Origin: Caldithrix abyssi DSM 13497
GTDB lineage: Bacteria > Calditrichota > Calditrichia > Calditrichales > Calditrichaceae
Direction of reading: 5' to 3'
NCBI RefSeq assembly: GCF_001886815.1
Contig: NZ_CP018099.1
Coordinates: forward strand, 2,044,501-2,108,500
Length of the DNA: 64,000 nt
Shown piece after piece: positions 8,314 through 16,324 of the stretch. The translations under genes and the position numbers were made by a program. The notes below the pieces were generated by a model that saw only the letters and a program-made list of their open reading frames with translations, made no database searches and had not been told where the DNA came from. How positions within the stretch are numbered: position 1 is the stretch's first letter; the number at the start of each line of letters is the position of its first letter.

Positions 8314-8979
8314 ATGAGCATACATTTGCAAAAAGACATCGAAAAGCTGAAGAAAAAGGTGCTGACTTTAAGCATGATGGTGGAAGAGACGCTTTACGAT
8401 GCCGTAACCGCATTAAAAACACAAAACAAAGAATTAGCTCAGCGAGTCATTGAGAATGATGAAAAAATTGATAATATGGAAGTGGAAGTGGAAAATGACT
8501 GCCTGAAGATTTTGGCTTTGCACCAGCCCGTGGCCATTGATTTACGCTACGTGATTTCCGTGTTAAAAATCAACAATGACCTGGAAAGAGTGGGCGATCT
8601 GGCTTCCAACATTGCCCAGCGGGCGATGGAGCTGATGTACCTGGGACAGAACGATTTACACTTCGATCTGGATACCATGTTCGAAAAAGTGAAAATTATG
8701 CTCAAAAATAGTCTTAAAGCCCTGATCAACCTTGATATTGATGAAGCCAAATCGGTTTTACAGATGGATGATGAGGTGGATGCCATGCATCGCAGCCTCT
8801 ATCAATTGGTGGCCCAAAAGCTTGCCGAAAATCCGCAAAAGGCAGCCATCTACCTGCAGTACATCTCTATTTCCCGTTATCTGGAACGGATTGCAGACCT
8901 GGCAACCAATATTGCCGAAGATGTAATTTACATGGTGGAAGGAACCATTGCCCGCCACAGCCCGGAAAAATTTCAGTGA
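8314..8979 (+). CDS. phoU: Phosphate signalling protein PhoU
   Basis: An all-helical cytoplasmic protein of 221 residues, the normal PhoU length. It links Pst transport to the PhoR kinase and represses the Pho regulon when phosphate is plentiful. Two PhoU three-helix repeats are visible. The first contains ENDEKIDNMEVEVE and LRYVISVLKINNDLERVGDLASNIAQRA. The second contains MDDEVDAMHRSLYQ and SISRYLERIADLATNIAEDVIYM. The E/D-rich helices bind metal clusters in the family. It follows pstB after 166 bp and ends the module at a strong terminator. Confidence 0.95.
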   Translation: MSIHLQKDIEKLKKKVLTLSMMVEETLYDAVTALKTQNKELAQRVIENDEKIDNMEVEVENDCLKILALHQPVAIDLRYVISVLKINNDLERVGDLASNIAQRAMELMYLGQNDLHFDLDTMFEKVKIMLKNSLKALINLDIDEAKSVLQMDDEVDAMHRSLYQLVAQKLAENPQKAAIYLQYISISRYLERIADLATNIAEDVIYMVEGTIARHSPEKFQ

Positions 8980-9094
8980 AGTTAGAGAAAAATTTGATCA
9001 CTTTTGAAGTTTTATTTAATTCTGTAAAGCCATGACCGAATTTAAATAAGGAACACGGAAGTTCTGGGACTCTATGGAAAGAAGCAAGGCCCGT

Positions 9095-9122
9095 AGCCAT
9101 CCTGCTGAAAAGCAGGATGGCT
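9095..9122 (+). terminator. Rho-independent terminator after phoU
   Basis: A perfect 12-bp stem pairs 9095-9106 (AGCCATCCTGCT) with 9111-9122 around a GAAA tetraloop, followed by ATTTTGTTT. It ends the phosphate module. Confidence 0.85.
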
Positions 9123-9392
9123 ATTTTGTTTAGAAAACTTTCTTCAAAAATTCTGGCGCTTTGACGACCCTAAATTTTAAAGCGGCTGAAAAAAAGCCGC
9201 TCAATTAACAAGTACGCCATACGCGTAAATGAAAAACCCTCCTCATCGGACTCGAAAAAAATCGTCAAATTCACTTTTTACGCCGCATTGCTCAAATGTC
9301 GCGCCATTTCCTTTGTCTTCTTCACGATAATTAAATCAAAAGTCTTTTGCCTGAACCAAAATGTATAAAATTGCATGCAAGTGTAAAAAAAT

Positions 9393-9420
9393 TTGCATTT
9401 TCTTTGCTGTTTATTATATT
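9393..9420 (+). promoter_or_regulatory. Probable promoter of the arginine operon
   Basis: TTGCAT (9393-9398) and TATATT (9415-9420) are separated by 16 bp. Transcription would begin near 9427, about 20 bases before the leader peptide start. The region is AT-rich. No clear ArgR palindrome is seen, although a TGCATGCA repeat lies just upstream (9372-9379). Confidence 0.45.
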
Positions 9421-9445
9421 TGCCAAAACAAAAATTGAAACGGTT

Positions 9446-9523
9446 ATGATGCAAAGTTTAATTTTTATTCACTTACCACGCTATTTTTATTTTTACCGAC
9501 CTCGCGGGCGACGACGATCGTAG
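9446..9523 (+). CDS. Arginine-rich leader peptide of the arginine biosynthesis operon
   Basis: A 25-codon frame starts at ATG 9446 (a second ATG follows directly) and stops at TAG 9521. The product contains six Arg, five of them in the seven residues RPRGRRR just before the final Ser. The codons there are CGA, CGC, CGA, CGA, CGA, with three CGA in a row. A short frame loaded with the end-product amino acid, 80 bp ahead of the biosynthetic operon and just behind a plausible promoter, is the hallmark of ribosome-mediated attenuation. Scarce Arg-tRNA would stall the ribosome over the hairpin at 9504-9530. No clear Shine-Dalgarno site is seen. It is too short for ordinary gene callers. Regulatory function is inferred. 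Confidence 0.6.
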   Translation: MMQSLIFIHLPRYFYFYRPRGRRRS

Positions 9524-9538
9524 GCCCTGCTTTATTTA
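9504..9538 (+). terminator. Possible attenuator hairpin overlapping the Arg codons
   Basis: GC-GGGC at 9504-9509 pairs with GCCC-T-GC at 9524-9530 with one bulged T, and is followed by TTTATTTA. The left arm lies inside the Arg codon run, so a stalled ribosome would prevent folding. The loop holds the palindrome ACGATCGT. The stem is short, so efficient termination is not certain. Confidence 0.35.
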
Positions 9539-9604
9539 CAAAACCAAACGTATTTTTATTAATCGAATCGCGTAAACTTTTTCTTTACTGAGAAGGAGTC
9601 ATTA

Positions 9605-10213
9605 ATGGACAAAAACAAAGTAACTATTGTAACTGCAAGCCAGGAACACTTTAAATATGCAGAGAAAATCTGTGAAACAATCGAAGACGCCGCTAAAATC
9701 AGAGGCACCGGTATTGCTAAACGCAAACCGGAATATATCCGCTCCAAAATGCGCGAAGGAAAGGCGGTTATTGCCTTAACGTCGGATGGCCGATTGGCCG
9801 GCTTTTGCTACATCGAAAGCTGGGGCAAAGAGAAGAATTACGTGGCCAATTCCGGTTTAATCGTCGTGCCGGAGTTCAGAGAGCTGGGACTGGGCAAAAT
9901 GATTAAAAAGGCCGCCTTTGAACTTTCTCGCAAAAAATATCCCCATGCCAAACTGTTTGGTATTACCACCAGTCCGGCGGTGATGAAAATAAACTATCAA
10001 CTTGGTTACCGGCCGGTAACCTTTGCCCAGCTCACGGACGACGAAGAGTTCTGGAAAGGTTGTGAGAGCTGCGTAAATTTTGACATCTTACAACGAACCA
10101 ACAGAAAGCATTGTCTGTGCACGGCCATGCTGTTTGATCCAGAAGAAAAGAAGAAAAACAAAACGAAAGAAAGTGAAGTCATCAATGAACAAAAAAGTAG
10201 TGTTGGCCTTTAG
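9605..10213 (+). CDS. GNAT acyltransferase, probable N-acetylglutamate synthase (Bacteroidetes type)
   Basis: A GNAT-fold acyltransferase of 202 residues. Motif A with the acyl-CoA pyrophosphate loop is seen at VVPEFRELGLGKMIKKAAFEL. A distinctive C-terminal segment carries four cysteines, GCESCVNFD then KHCLCTAMLF (C-x2-C, later C-x-C), and could bind a metal. GNAT proteins of this type sit at the head of arginine operons in Bacteroidetes relatives and are taken to make N-acetylglutamate (or the succinyl analogue). GAGAAGGAG precedes the ATG. The 3' end overlaps argG by 29 bp, so the two are coupled. The acyl donor cannot be told from sequence. Confidence 0.8.
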   Translation: MDKNKVTIVTASQEHFKYAEKICETIEDAAKIRGTGIAKRKPEYIRSKMREGKAVIALTSDGRLAGFCYIESWGKEKNYVANSGLIVVPEFRELGLGKMIKKAAFELSRKKYPHAKLFGITTSPAVMKINYQLGYRPVTFAQLTDDEEFWKGCESCVNFDILQRTNRKHCLCTAMLFDPEEKKKNKTKESEVINEQKSSVGL

Positions 10214-11393
10214 CGGCGGTCTGGATACCACCTACTGCGCCAAATATCTGGCGAGTGAAAAGGGGCTGGACGTTTTTACCATCGCCGTTAACACCGGCGG
10301 TTTTTCGAAAGACGAGGTGGAGGCCCTGGAAGCCAAAGCCCGCCAGCTTGGCGTCGTCGAGCACCGCACGGTAAACATTGAACAGGAATTTTACGACCGG
10401 TGTGTCAAATACCTGATTTTTGGCAACGTGTTACGCAATGGCGTTTACCCGCTTTCGGTCAGCGCAGAACGCGTGTTTCAGGCCATGGCTGTTGCCGACT
10501 ATGTGAAAGAGATCAACGCCGATTACGTGGCGCACGGCAGCACCGGCGCCGGTAACGATCAAATCCGCTTTGATATGATCTTTCAGATTCTTTTGCCGCA
10601 GGTTGAAATTTTAACGCCCGTGCGCGATCAAAAACTTTCGCGCGAAGAAGAGATCGCCTACCTGAAAAAGTTTGGGCTGGATGTGCCTTGGCAAAAGGCA
10701 AAATATTCCATCAATCAGGGGCTGTGGGGCACATCGGTGGGCGGAGAGGAAACATTAACATCGCACCGTCCTTTGCCTGAAGAGGCGTACCCCACACAGG
10801 TTACCGAACAAACGCCGCTGGTTTTAACGCTGCAATTTGAAAACGGAGAGCTGAGCGGATTTAATGATCGCAAGTTTGACAATCCGCTCAAGGCCATTAA
10901 AGCCTTAAACGCCCTAATTGCCCCTTACGGTATTGGACGGGACATTCACGTGGGCGATACCATCATCGGCATTAAAGGAAGAGTGGGCTTCGAAGCGCCG
11001 GCGCCGCTGCTGATTCTAAAAGCGCATCAGTTGCTGGAAAAGCATGTTCTTACGAAATGGCAGATGTACTGGAAAGACCAACTGGCCAACTGGTACGGCA
11101 TGCTGTTGCACGAAGGGCAATATTTGGAGCCGGTAATGCGCAATATCGAAACGTTTTTAGAGGACACGCAACATCATGTCAGCGGAACGGTTTTTGTAAA
11201 AGTTCATCCTTACCGTTTTGAATTACAGGGAATTAAAAGTCCCTTTGATTTAATGGCTTCCGACGCAGCGGCTTACGGCGAAATGAACCATTTATGGGAT
11301 GGTAACGACGCCCGCGGTTTTGCAAAGATTCTGGCCGTCCAGAGTAGAATTTTCCATCAGGTGCAACAAAAAGCCGGAGGTAATGAGGAATGA
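10185..11393 (+). CDS. argG: Argininosuccinate synthase
   Basis: It joins citrulline and aspartate with ATP to form argininosuccinate. The product has 402 residues starting MNKKVVLAFSGGLDTTYC, where SGGLDT is the ATP-pyrophosphatase P-loop at about residues 10-15. Other family blocks are the AHGSTGAGNDQIRFD substrate loop and YSINQGLWGTSVGGEE. A 35-residue longer frame exists upstream, but it lies inside the GNAT gene; ATG 10185 gives the expected N-terminus. The stop overlaps argC (ATGA). Confidence 0.95.
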   Translation: MNKKVVLAFSGGLDTTYCAKYLASEKGLDVFTIAVNTGGFSKDEVEALEAKARQLGVVEHRTVNIEQEFYDRCVKYLIFGNVLRNGVYPLSVSAERVFQAMAVADYVKEINADYVAHGSTGAGNDQIRFDMIFQILLPQVEILTPVRDQKLSREEEIAYLKKFGLDVPWQKAKYSINQGLWGTSVGGEETLTSHRPLPEEAYPTQVTEQTPLVLTLQFENGELSGFNDRKFDNPLKAIKALNALIAPYGIGRDIHVGDTIIGIKGRVGFEAPAPLLILKAHQLLEKHVLTKWQMYWKDQLANWYGMLLHEGQYLEPVMRNIETFLEDTQHHVSGTVFVKVHPYRFELQGIKSPFDLMASDAAAYGEMNHLWDGNDARGFAKILAVQSRIFHQVQQKAGGNEE

Positions 11394-12355
11394 TTCGTGC
11401 GGGAATTGTGGGCGGAGCGGGATATGTAGGCGGCGAATTACTGCGCATTTTGCTCAACCATCCATGGGTGGAACTGGCTTTTGTACACAGCCGCAGTCAG
11501 GCCGGTAAACCGCTAACCGACGTGCACAAAGATTTAATCGGCGAAACAAAGATGTGTTTTTCGGAGACTATTTTACCCGATGTGGATGTGTTGTTCCTGA
11601 GTATGGGGCATGGCGCATCTGCGGAGTTTTTACAAAAAACGAACCTCAAGTCTGGTATTAAGATCATCGATTTAAGTCGGGACTTTCGTCTGAAAACAAC
11701 GGACAACGATTTTGTGTACGGTTTGCCGGAAGCATTTAAAGATCAAATTAAAACGGCCTCGAAAGTTGCCAACCCGGGATGTTTTGCCACGGCCATTGAA
11801 CTGGCTTTGTTACCGCTGGCTGCCGGCGGTTTGCTGCAGGCGGAAGCGCATGTTTCTGCCATTACGGGTTCCAGCGGGGCCGGGCAGGCCCACTCAGAAA
11901 CCACGCATTTTACCTGGCGCAGCGGCAATGTGTCGCTTTACAAACCGTTTAAGCATCAGCATCTGGAAGAAATTAAGCAAACCCTGCAGCGCGTCGGCAG
12001 CGGTGAACAGCCGGTCATCCGTTTTGTGCCCATGCGCGGCAGTTTCACGCGCGGCATTCTGGCGGCCGTTTACACAAAGGCCAAACTGAATCTAAAAGAA
12101 GCGCGCTCTTTGTACGAAGCCTATTTCCTTCAGCATCCCTTTGTGTTTGTGGTCGAGGCTAACCCGGATGTAAAGCAGGTAGTCAATACCAATAAAGCGT
12201 TGCTGCACCTGATAAAAGAAGACGATCAGCTGCTCATCATCAGCGTCATTGACAATCTGATTAAAGGCGCCGCCGGTCAGGCCGTGCAAAACATGAATTT
12301 AATGTTTGGCCTTGCGGAGAATGTGGGATTGCATTTAAAACCATCGGCTTATTAA
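11390..12355 (+). CDS. argC: N-acetyl-gamma-glutamyl-phosphate reductase
   Basis: An NADPH-dependent reductase of 321 residues that makes acylglutamate semialdehyde, the third step of arginine synthesis. The N-terminal Rossmann motif is GIVGGAGYVGGELLRIL. The catalytic cysteine lies in ANPGCFATAIELAL. GSSGAGQAHSETTHF and PFKHQHLEEI are family blocks with the active-site His. The start overlaps the argG stop by 4 bp. The next 170 bp before argB hold no gene I can recognise. That gap is where argD or argF would sit in some relatives. Confidence 0.95.
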   Translation: MIRAGIVGGAGYVGGELLRILLNHPWVELAFVHSRSQAGKPLTDVHKDLIGETKMCFSETILPDVDVLFLSMGHGASAEFLQKTNLKSGIKIIDLSRDFRLKTTDNDFVYGLPEAFKDQIKTASKVANPGCFATAIELALLPLAAGGLLQAEAHVSAITGSSGAGQAHSETTHFTWRSGNVSLYKPFKHQHLEEIKQTLQRVGSGEQPVIRFVPMRGSFTRGILAAVYTKAKLNLKEARSLYEAYFLQHPFVFVVEANPDVKQVVNTNKALLHLIKEDDQLLIISVIDNLIKGAAGQAVQNMNLMFGLAENVGLHLKPSAY

Positions 12356-12525
12356 AAGTTGCAAAAGTAATCGTCGGTCTGTGGCGGCCAGATGAACTTA
12401 ATATGCTGCAAATCCCGGGCGGCTTCCGGACAGCGCAGCGATATGTTTTTACGCGTTGTACACGAAGCGTTCGTAATGTTGAAATCGGCTTAGCGACGCG
12501 TTTAAATATTTAACAGGCGAACAAG

Positions 12526-13296
12526 ATGAAAAGAAAATTAACGATTTTTAAAATAGGCGGAAGAGTTCTGGAAGATGAACAGGCATTGGGCGCATTCTTA
12601 AAGGCTTTCAGCGCCTGGCCGGAACTCAAGCTGCTGGTACATGGCGGCGGGAAAAAAGCGACGCAAATTGCGGATCAATTAGGCTTTACGCCCCGCATGA
12701 TCGAAGGCCGGCGCATTACCGATGAACCGGCTCTGGAAGTGGCTTTAATGGTTTACGGCGGCCTGTACAACAAAAAGATCGTGGCTCTGCTGCAGGGACT
12801 TGGCGTAAATGCCGTTGGTTTAAGCGGAGCCGACGCCGGATTGATTTTGGCCCAAAAACGGCCGGCGCAAACCATCGATTTTGGGCTGGTGGGCGACGTC
12901 GTAAAGATTGATTCGCTGCGCGTACACTGGTTTCTGGAAACTGATCTGACCCCGGTGTTTTGCGCATTGACGCATGATGGCCGGGGACAAATGTTGAACA
13001 CTAACGCCGATACTATTGCCACGCAACTGGCCATTTCCATGAGCGCCGTTTTCCCCACGGAATTGATCTTCTGCTTCGAAAAGCCGGGTGTGCTTGCGCA
13101 GGCGCAGGACGAATCCAGTGTTATTCCGCAACTGAATGCGGCACTTTACGAACGGTATCGCCAGCAAAAGGTCATTACCGATGGGATGATTCCCAAGCTG
13201 GACAACGCCTTCGACGCCTTACGTAAAGGAGTGCAAAAGGTGCGCATTACGCATTTTAATCAACTGAAAAAAGGAACGCATATTACATTGGAATAA
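12526..13296 (+). CDS. argB: Acetylglutamate kinase
   Basis: An amino acid kinase family enzyme of 256 residues that phosphorylates N-acetylglutamate. The N-terminal FKIGGRVLED carries the nucleotide lysine, and LLVHGGGKKATQIAD is the conserved glycine loop. IEGRRITDEPALEVALMVYGG binds substrate, MLNTNADTIATQLA is typical of the family, and VITDGMIPKLDNAFDALRKGVQKVRI closes it. No N-terminal arginine-sensing extension is seen, so this is the short form, usually not feedback-inhibited by arginine. It ends 4 bp before the argE-like gene. Confidence 0.93.
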   Translation: MKRKLTIFKIGGRVLEDEQALGAFLKAFSAWPELKLLVHGGGKKATQIADQLGFTPRMIEGRRITDEPALEVALMVYGGLYNKKIVALLQGLGVNAVGLSGADAGLILAQKRPAQTIDFGLVGDVVKIDSLRVHWFLETDLTPVFCALTHDGRGQMLNTNADTIATQLAISMSAVFPTELIFCFEKPGVLAQAQDESSVIPQLNAALYERYRQQKVITDGMIPKLDNAFDALRKGVQKVRITHFNQLKKGTHITLE

Positions 13297-13300
13297 TCTC

Positions 13301-14374
13301 ATGCAAAATATTCAACAATTGACCAACGAAGCCATCGAACTGCTTAAGCAATTGATTAAACGGCCGTCTTTTAGCGGGCAGGAAGATGAAACTGCGGCGC
13401 TGATCGAGGCCTTTTTGCAGGAAAAGGGCGTCGCCACCAGCCGAAAACACAACAATGTGTGGGCGCTTAATAAAAATTTTGATCCGACCAAACCGACGCT
13501 TTTGCTCAATTCACATCACGACACGGTACGTTCGGTGCAGGGCTGGCAAACCGATCCGTTTGAACCGGTGGTCAACGACGGAAAATTAATCGGACTGGGA
13601 AGCAACGACGCCGGCGGGCCGCTGGTCAGTTTGCTGGCTGTTTTTGTCTATTTTTACGAAAAAGAGAATCTTTCGTACAACGTTATCATGGCGGCCACGG
13701 CAGAAGAAGAAAATTCCGGTGAAAAAGGTATCCGCTCCGTACTGCCGGAATGGGGCGCCATAGACCTGGCGATCGTTGGAGAACCAACCGGCATGCAAAT
13801 GGCCACTGCCGAAAAGGGCCTGATGGTTTTGCGCTGTAGAGCGCATGGCGTGGCCGGCCATGCCGCCCGCAATTTGGGGGAGAACGCCATTCTAAAAGCA
13901 ATGAAAGACATCGAATGGTTCAGCACGTTTCAGTTCCCAAGAGTTTCGAAACTGCTGGGGCCGGTGAAAATGACGGTAACCACCATTCAGGCCGGCGAAC
14001 TGCACAATGTGATTCCCGATCGTTGCGACTTTACAGTGGACATCAGAACAACGGAAGTTTACACGCATGAAGAGATTCTGGACCTCATCCGCCAGAATAT
14101 CGAAAGCGAGATCGTTCGCACTTCGCTGCGCCTGAAACCGTCTTCCATCGACGCCGGGCATGAGCTGGTGAAAATTGCGGAAAAAATGGGCATCTCCACC
14201 TTTGGTTCGCCCACGCTTTCCGATCAGACTTACATCGAAGCGCCCTCTGTGAAAATGGGGCCGGGCATGTCGGAGCGTTCGCACACGCCCAATGAGTTCA
14301 TTTACCTGAGGGAGATTGAAGATGGCATTAGAAAATACGTTCAGCTATTGGAAAGGCTGCTGGGGGGAGGGTAG
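13301..14374 (+). CDS. argE: M20 deacylase, probable N-acetylornithine deacetylase
   Basis: A zinc peptidase-family M20 enzyme of 357 residues, here expected to release ornithine or citrulline from its acyl group. Metal and catalytic residues are visible: His-Asp in NSHHDTV, bridging Asp in GSNDAGGPLVS, catalytic Glu pair in TAEEENSGEKG, Glu in VGEPTG, and the distal His in SERSHTPNEF. The central dimerisation domain includes AHGVAGHAARN. The place between argB and argH supports ArgE over DapE or carboxypeptidase G relatives. Whether the substrate is acetylornithine or acetylcitrulline depends on which argF type the genome has; none is in the window. Confidence 0.88.
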   Translation: MQNIQQLTNEAIELLKQLIKRPSFSGQEDETAALIEAFLQEKGVATSRKHNNVWALNKNFDPTKPTLLLNSHHDTVRSVQGWQTDPFEPVVNDGKLIGLGSNDAGGPLVSLLAVFVYFYEKENLSYNVIMAATAEEENSGEKGIRSVLPEWGAIDLAIVGEPTGMQMATAEKGLMVLRCRAHGVAGHAARNLGENAILKAMKDIEWFSTFQFPRVSKLLGPVKMTVTTIQAGELHNVIPDRCDFTVDIRTTEVYTHEEILDLIRQNIESEIVRTSLRLKPSSIDAGHELVKIAEKMGISTFGSPTLSDQTYIEAPSVKMGPGMSERSHTPNEFIYLREIEDGIRKYVQLLERLLGGG

Positions 14375-14500
14375 GATGTTTAGTGGTTTAGAAGTTTAGG
14401 GGGGTAGGGGGAAGAGGTTGAGGTCGGCCTGGCATTCCGGTCCCGCACGTGGCGGAATGAGGTCAGAGACCTTTGTATTTTAAAAAAAGAGAACGGTATC

Positions 14501-15847
14501 ATGAAAAACAGTAAAAAAGTGTGGCAAAAAAATAGTCCATTAGATGCAGAAGTGGAACAATTTACCATCGGCAAAGATCTGCAATTGGATGATCTGCTGG
14601 CCCGGTGGGATGTCATCGGTTCACTGGCGCACAGCGCCATGTTGCGAAAAGTGGGATTGCTCGATGAAAATATCCATCAAAAGCTGCAAAACGGCCTGAA
14701 GCAAATTCTGCGCCAGATTGATTCCGGCTCCTTTCGTTTTGAGCCGGGCGTAGAAGACATTCATTCGCAGGTTGAATTATTGCTGACCAAAATGGATGCC
14801 GAAGCCGGAGCGCGTTTGCACACCGGCCGTTCGCGCAATGATCAGGTGCTGGTTGACCTGCGGCTTTTTGTACGGGCCGAAATTAAAAAGATCGTGGAAC
14901 TGGTGCGCGCGCTTTTCGATTTGCTAATCCATTTAAGCGAGCAGTACAAAGACGTTTTACTGCCCGGCTACACGCATTTGCAGATTGCCATGCCATCGTC
15001 TTTTGGCCTGTGGCTGGCGGCCTTTGCCGAAAGTCTGGTGGACGATTTAATCCAGTTGCAGGCCGCCTACCGCCTGGTCAACAAAAATCCTCTGGGCTCT
15101 GCGGCCGGGTACGGCTCCGGCTTTCCTTTAGATCGCCAAATGACCGCCAGACTGCTGGGCTTTGATGAGTTGAACGTCAATTCGGTGTACGCCCAGATGA
15201 CCAGAGGCAAAATGGAGCGCGTGGTCGCCCAAGCGCTGGGCGGCATCGCCGAAACGTTGAGCAAGCTGGCCATGGACCTGGTGCTCTATCAGAGCCAGAA
15301 CTTCGGATTCGTTAAATTTCCGGAAAGCATTACCACTGGTTCGAGCATCATGCCGCACAAAAAAAATCCGGATGTGTTTGAGATTTTACGCGCCAGGTGT
15401 AATCGCTTAAAAACATTGCCTGTGCAGATACAAATGGTTGCCAACAACCTGCCTTCCGGTTACCACCGTGATTTTCAGATTACAAAGGAGCAGTTTTTAC
15501 CCGCGTTTCAGGATTTGAAGGAGTGCCTGACCATACTCATCCACGTGCTGCCCAAAATGGAAGTCAACCGCCAGATTTTAAAAGATGAAACATACCGCAC
15601 TCTTTTTACAGTGGAAGCGGTAAACGAGCAGGTTAAAAAGGGCGCGCCGTTCAGAGAGGCTTACCGTCAGGTGGCCGAAGAGGTGAGCAAGGGGCTGTTT
15701 AAACCTCCGGAAAAGGCGCATTACAGCCACGAAGGCAGTATCGGCAATCTGGCCAACGCGCAGATTAAACGCCAGATGCAGTCGATTTTAAAAGAATTCA
15801 ATTTCGAAAAATGGCAACGGGCGCTGGAAAAATTGACTGCCGATTAG
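14501..15847 (+). CDS. argH: Argininosuccinate lyase
   Basis: It cleaves argininosuccinate to arginine and fumarate, the last step. The 448-residue protein is of normal length for the fumarase/aspartase superfamily. Motifs are DIHSQVELLL, LHTGRSRNDQVLVDLRLF, LPGYTHLQIAMPSSFG and the superfamily signature GSSIMPHKKNPD with the flexible catalytic loop. YHRDFQITKE follows. The ATG at 14501 has a GAGAACGG site upstream. It follows argE after 126 bp that contain G-rich, low-information sequence. A promoter of its own cannot be excluded. Confidence 0.95.
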   Translation: MKNSKKVWQKNSPLDAEVEQFTIGKDLQLDDLLARWDVIGSLAHSAMLRKVGLLDENIHQKLQNGLKQILRQIDSGSFRFEPGVEDIHSQVELLLTKMDAEAGARLHTGRSRNDQVLVDLRLFVRAEIKKIVELVRALFDLLIHLSEQYKDVLLPGYTHLQIAMPSSFGLWLAAFAESLVDDLIQLQAAYRLVNKNPLGSAAGYGSGFPLDRQMTARLLGFDELNVNSVYAQMTRGKMERVVAQALGGIAETLSKLAMDLVLYQSQNFGFVKFPESITTGSSIMPHKKNPDVFEILRARCNRLKTLPVQIQMVANNLPSGYHRDFQITKEQFLPAFQDLKECLTILIHVLPKMEVNRQILKDETYRTLFTVEAVNEQVKKGAPFREAYRQVAEEVSKGLFKPPEKAHYSHEGSIGNLANAQIKRQMQSILKEFNFEKWQRALEKLTAD

Positions 15848-16324
15848 CTCATGACAATCGATCCAGGGCAGCAAAACTGCAACCAGAATCAACTGCAACG
15901 CGCTCAAAGTAATTTTCTCGCAGATTACGCCAATAATCGCAGAAAAAGATTAAACAAATTATGAGTTCAGTATAATAACCACGAATTTCACGAATGGACA
16001 CGAATATATTTTATGTAATTTAAATAAAAACAATAGTCCAGTTTAAATGAAATTCAATAATAATTTTTTTTAGAGTGGACTCAATTATTTTATGCAACCA
16101 GTAAGAGCGCGAAGAAGTCACAAAAGGCGCAGAGAATGTTTCAAATTAAAAATAGTTTCAATTGCCCTCACCCCCTCTCCCTGAATAAAAGTCCGGATGA
16201 GGGGAACGCTGAACGTGGGCAGTTGCCATTTAACCAATCAACTATTCAACTAATTAACCATTCAACCAATCCAGCTATGGCGGAATAGATGTTTTGAAGG
16301 AAGTATCCTAAAGAGAGGAGGGGC
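15848..16324 (+). repeat. Intergenic mosaic of dispersed repeats before gltB
   Basis: No gene is seen. 15870-15955 resembles 40503-40600 and the reverse complement of 49236-49325 (shared core CAAAGTAATTTTCTC, then AGATTACGCCAAT). 15962-16083 is a copy of the small element at 42174-42296. 16162-16205 is a C-rich sequence starting CCCTCACCCCC that also appears near 40832. 16219-16320 carries repeats of the type AACCATTCAACC and matches the reverse complement of 49327-49412. GAGGAGGGG just before 16325 is the gltB ribosome site. Confidence 0.7.
15962..16083. mobile_element. MITE-like element, copy 1 (122 bp)
   Basis: It begins TGAGTTCA and ends TGGACTCA, an 8-bp terminal inverted repeat with one G-T wobble. 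Inside are the short direct repeats ACGAATTTC, ACGAATGG and ACGAATAT. About 85 per cent of it matches 42174-42296. Internal AGTCCA (16035-16040) can pair with terminal TGGACT; in copy 2 both arms have changed together (AGTCCC with GGGACT). It has no coding capacity. Confidence 0.55.

Larger units (their letters stand above)
8980..9604 (+). other. Intergenic region phoU to arginine operon
   Basis: The region holds a terminator (9095-9122), then about 270 bp in which I see no gene, then the promoter, leader peptide and hairpin of the arginine operon, annotated separately. Confidence 0.7.

Noticed and set aside
9040-9125. Cyclic-di-GMP (GEMM) riboswitch, because of GAAGCAAGGCC followed by a GC stem
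   Set aside because: The conserved GGGACGCAAAGCC core and second receptor helix are absent, and no gene starts for 480 bp. The stem is explained as the phoU terminator.
12356-12525. Possible remnant of argD or argF in the argC-argB gap
   Set aside because: One frame is open for about 50 codons, but it contains no motif of either family.
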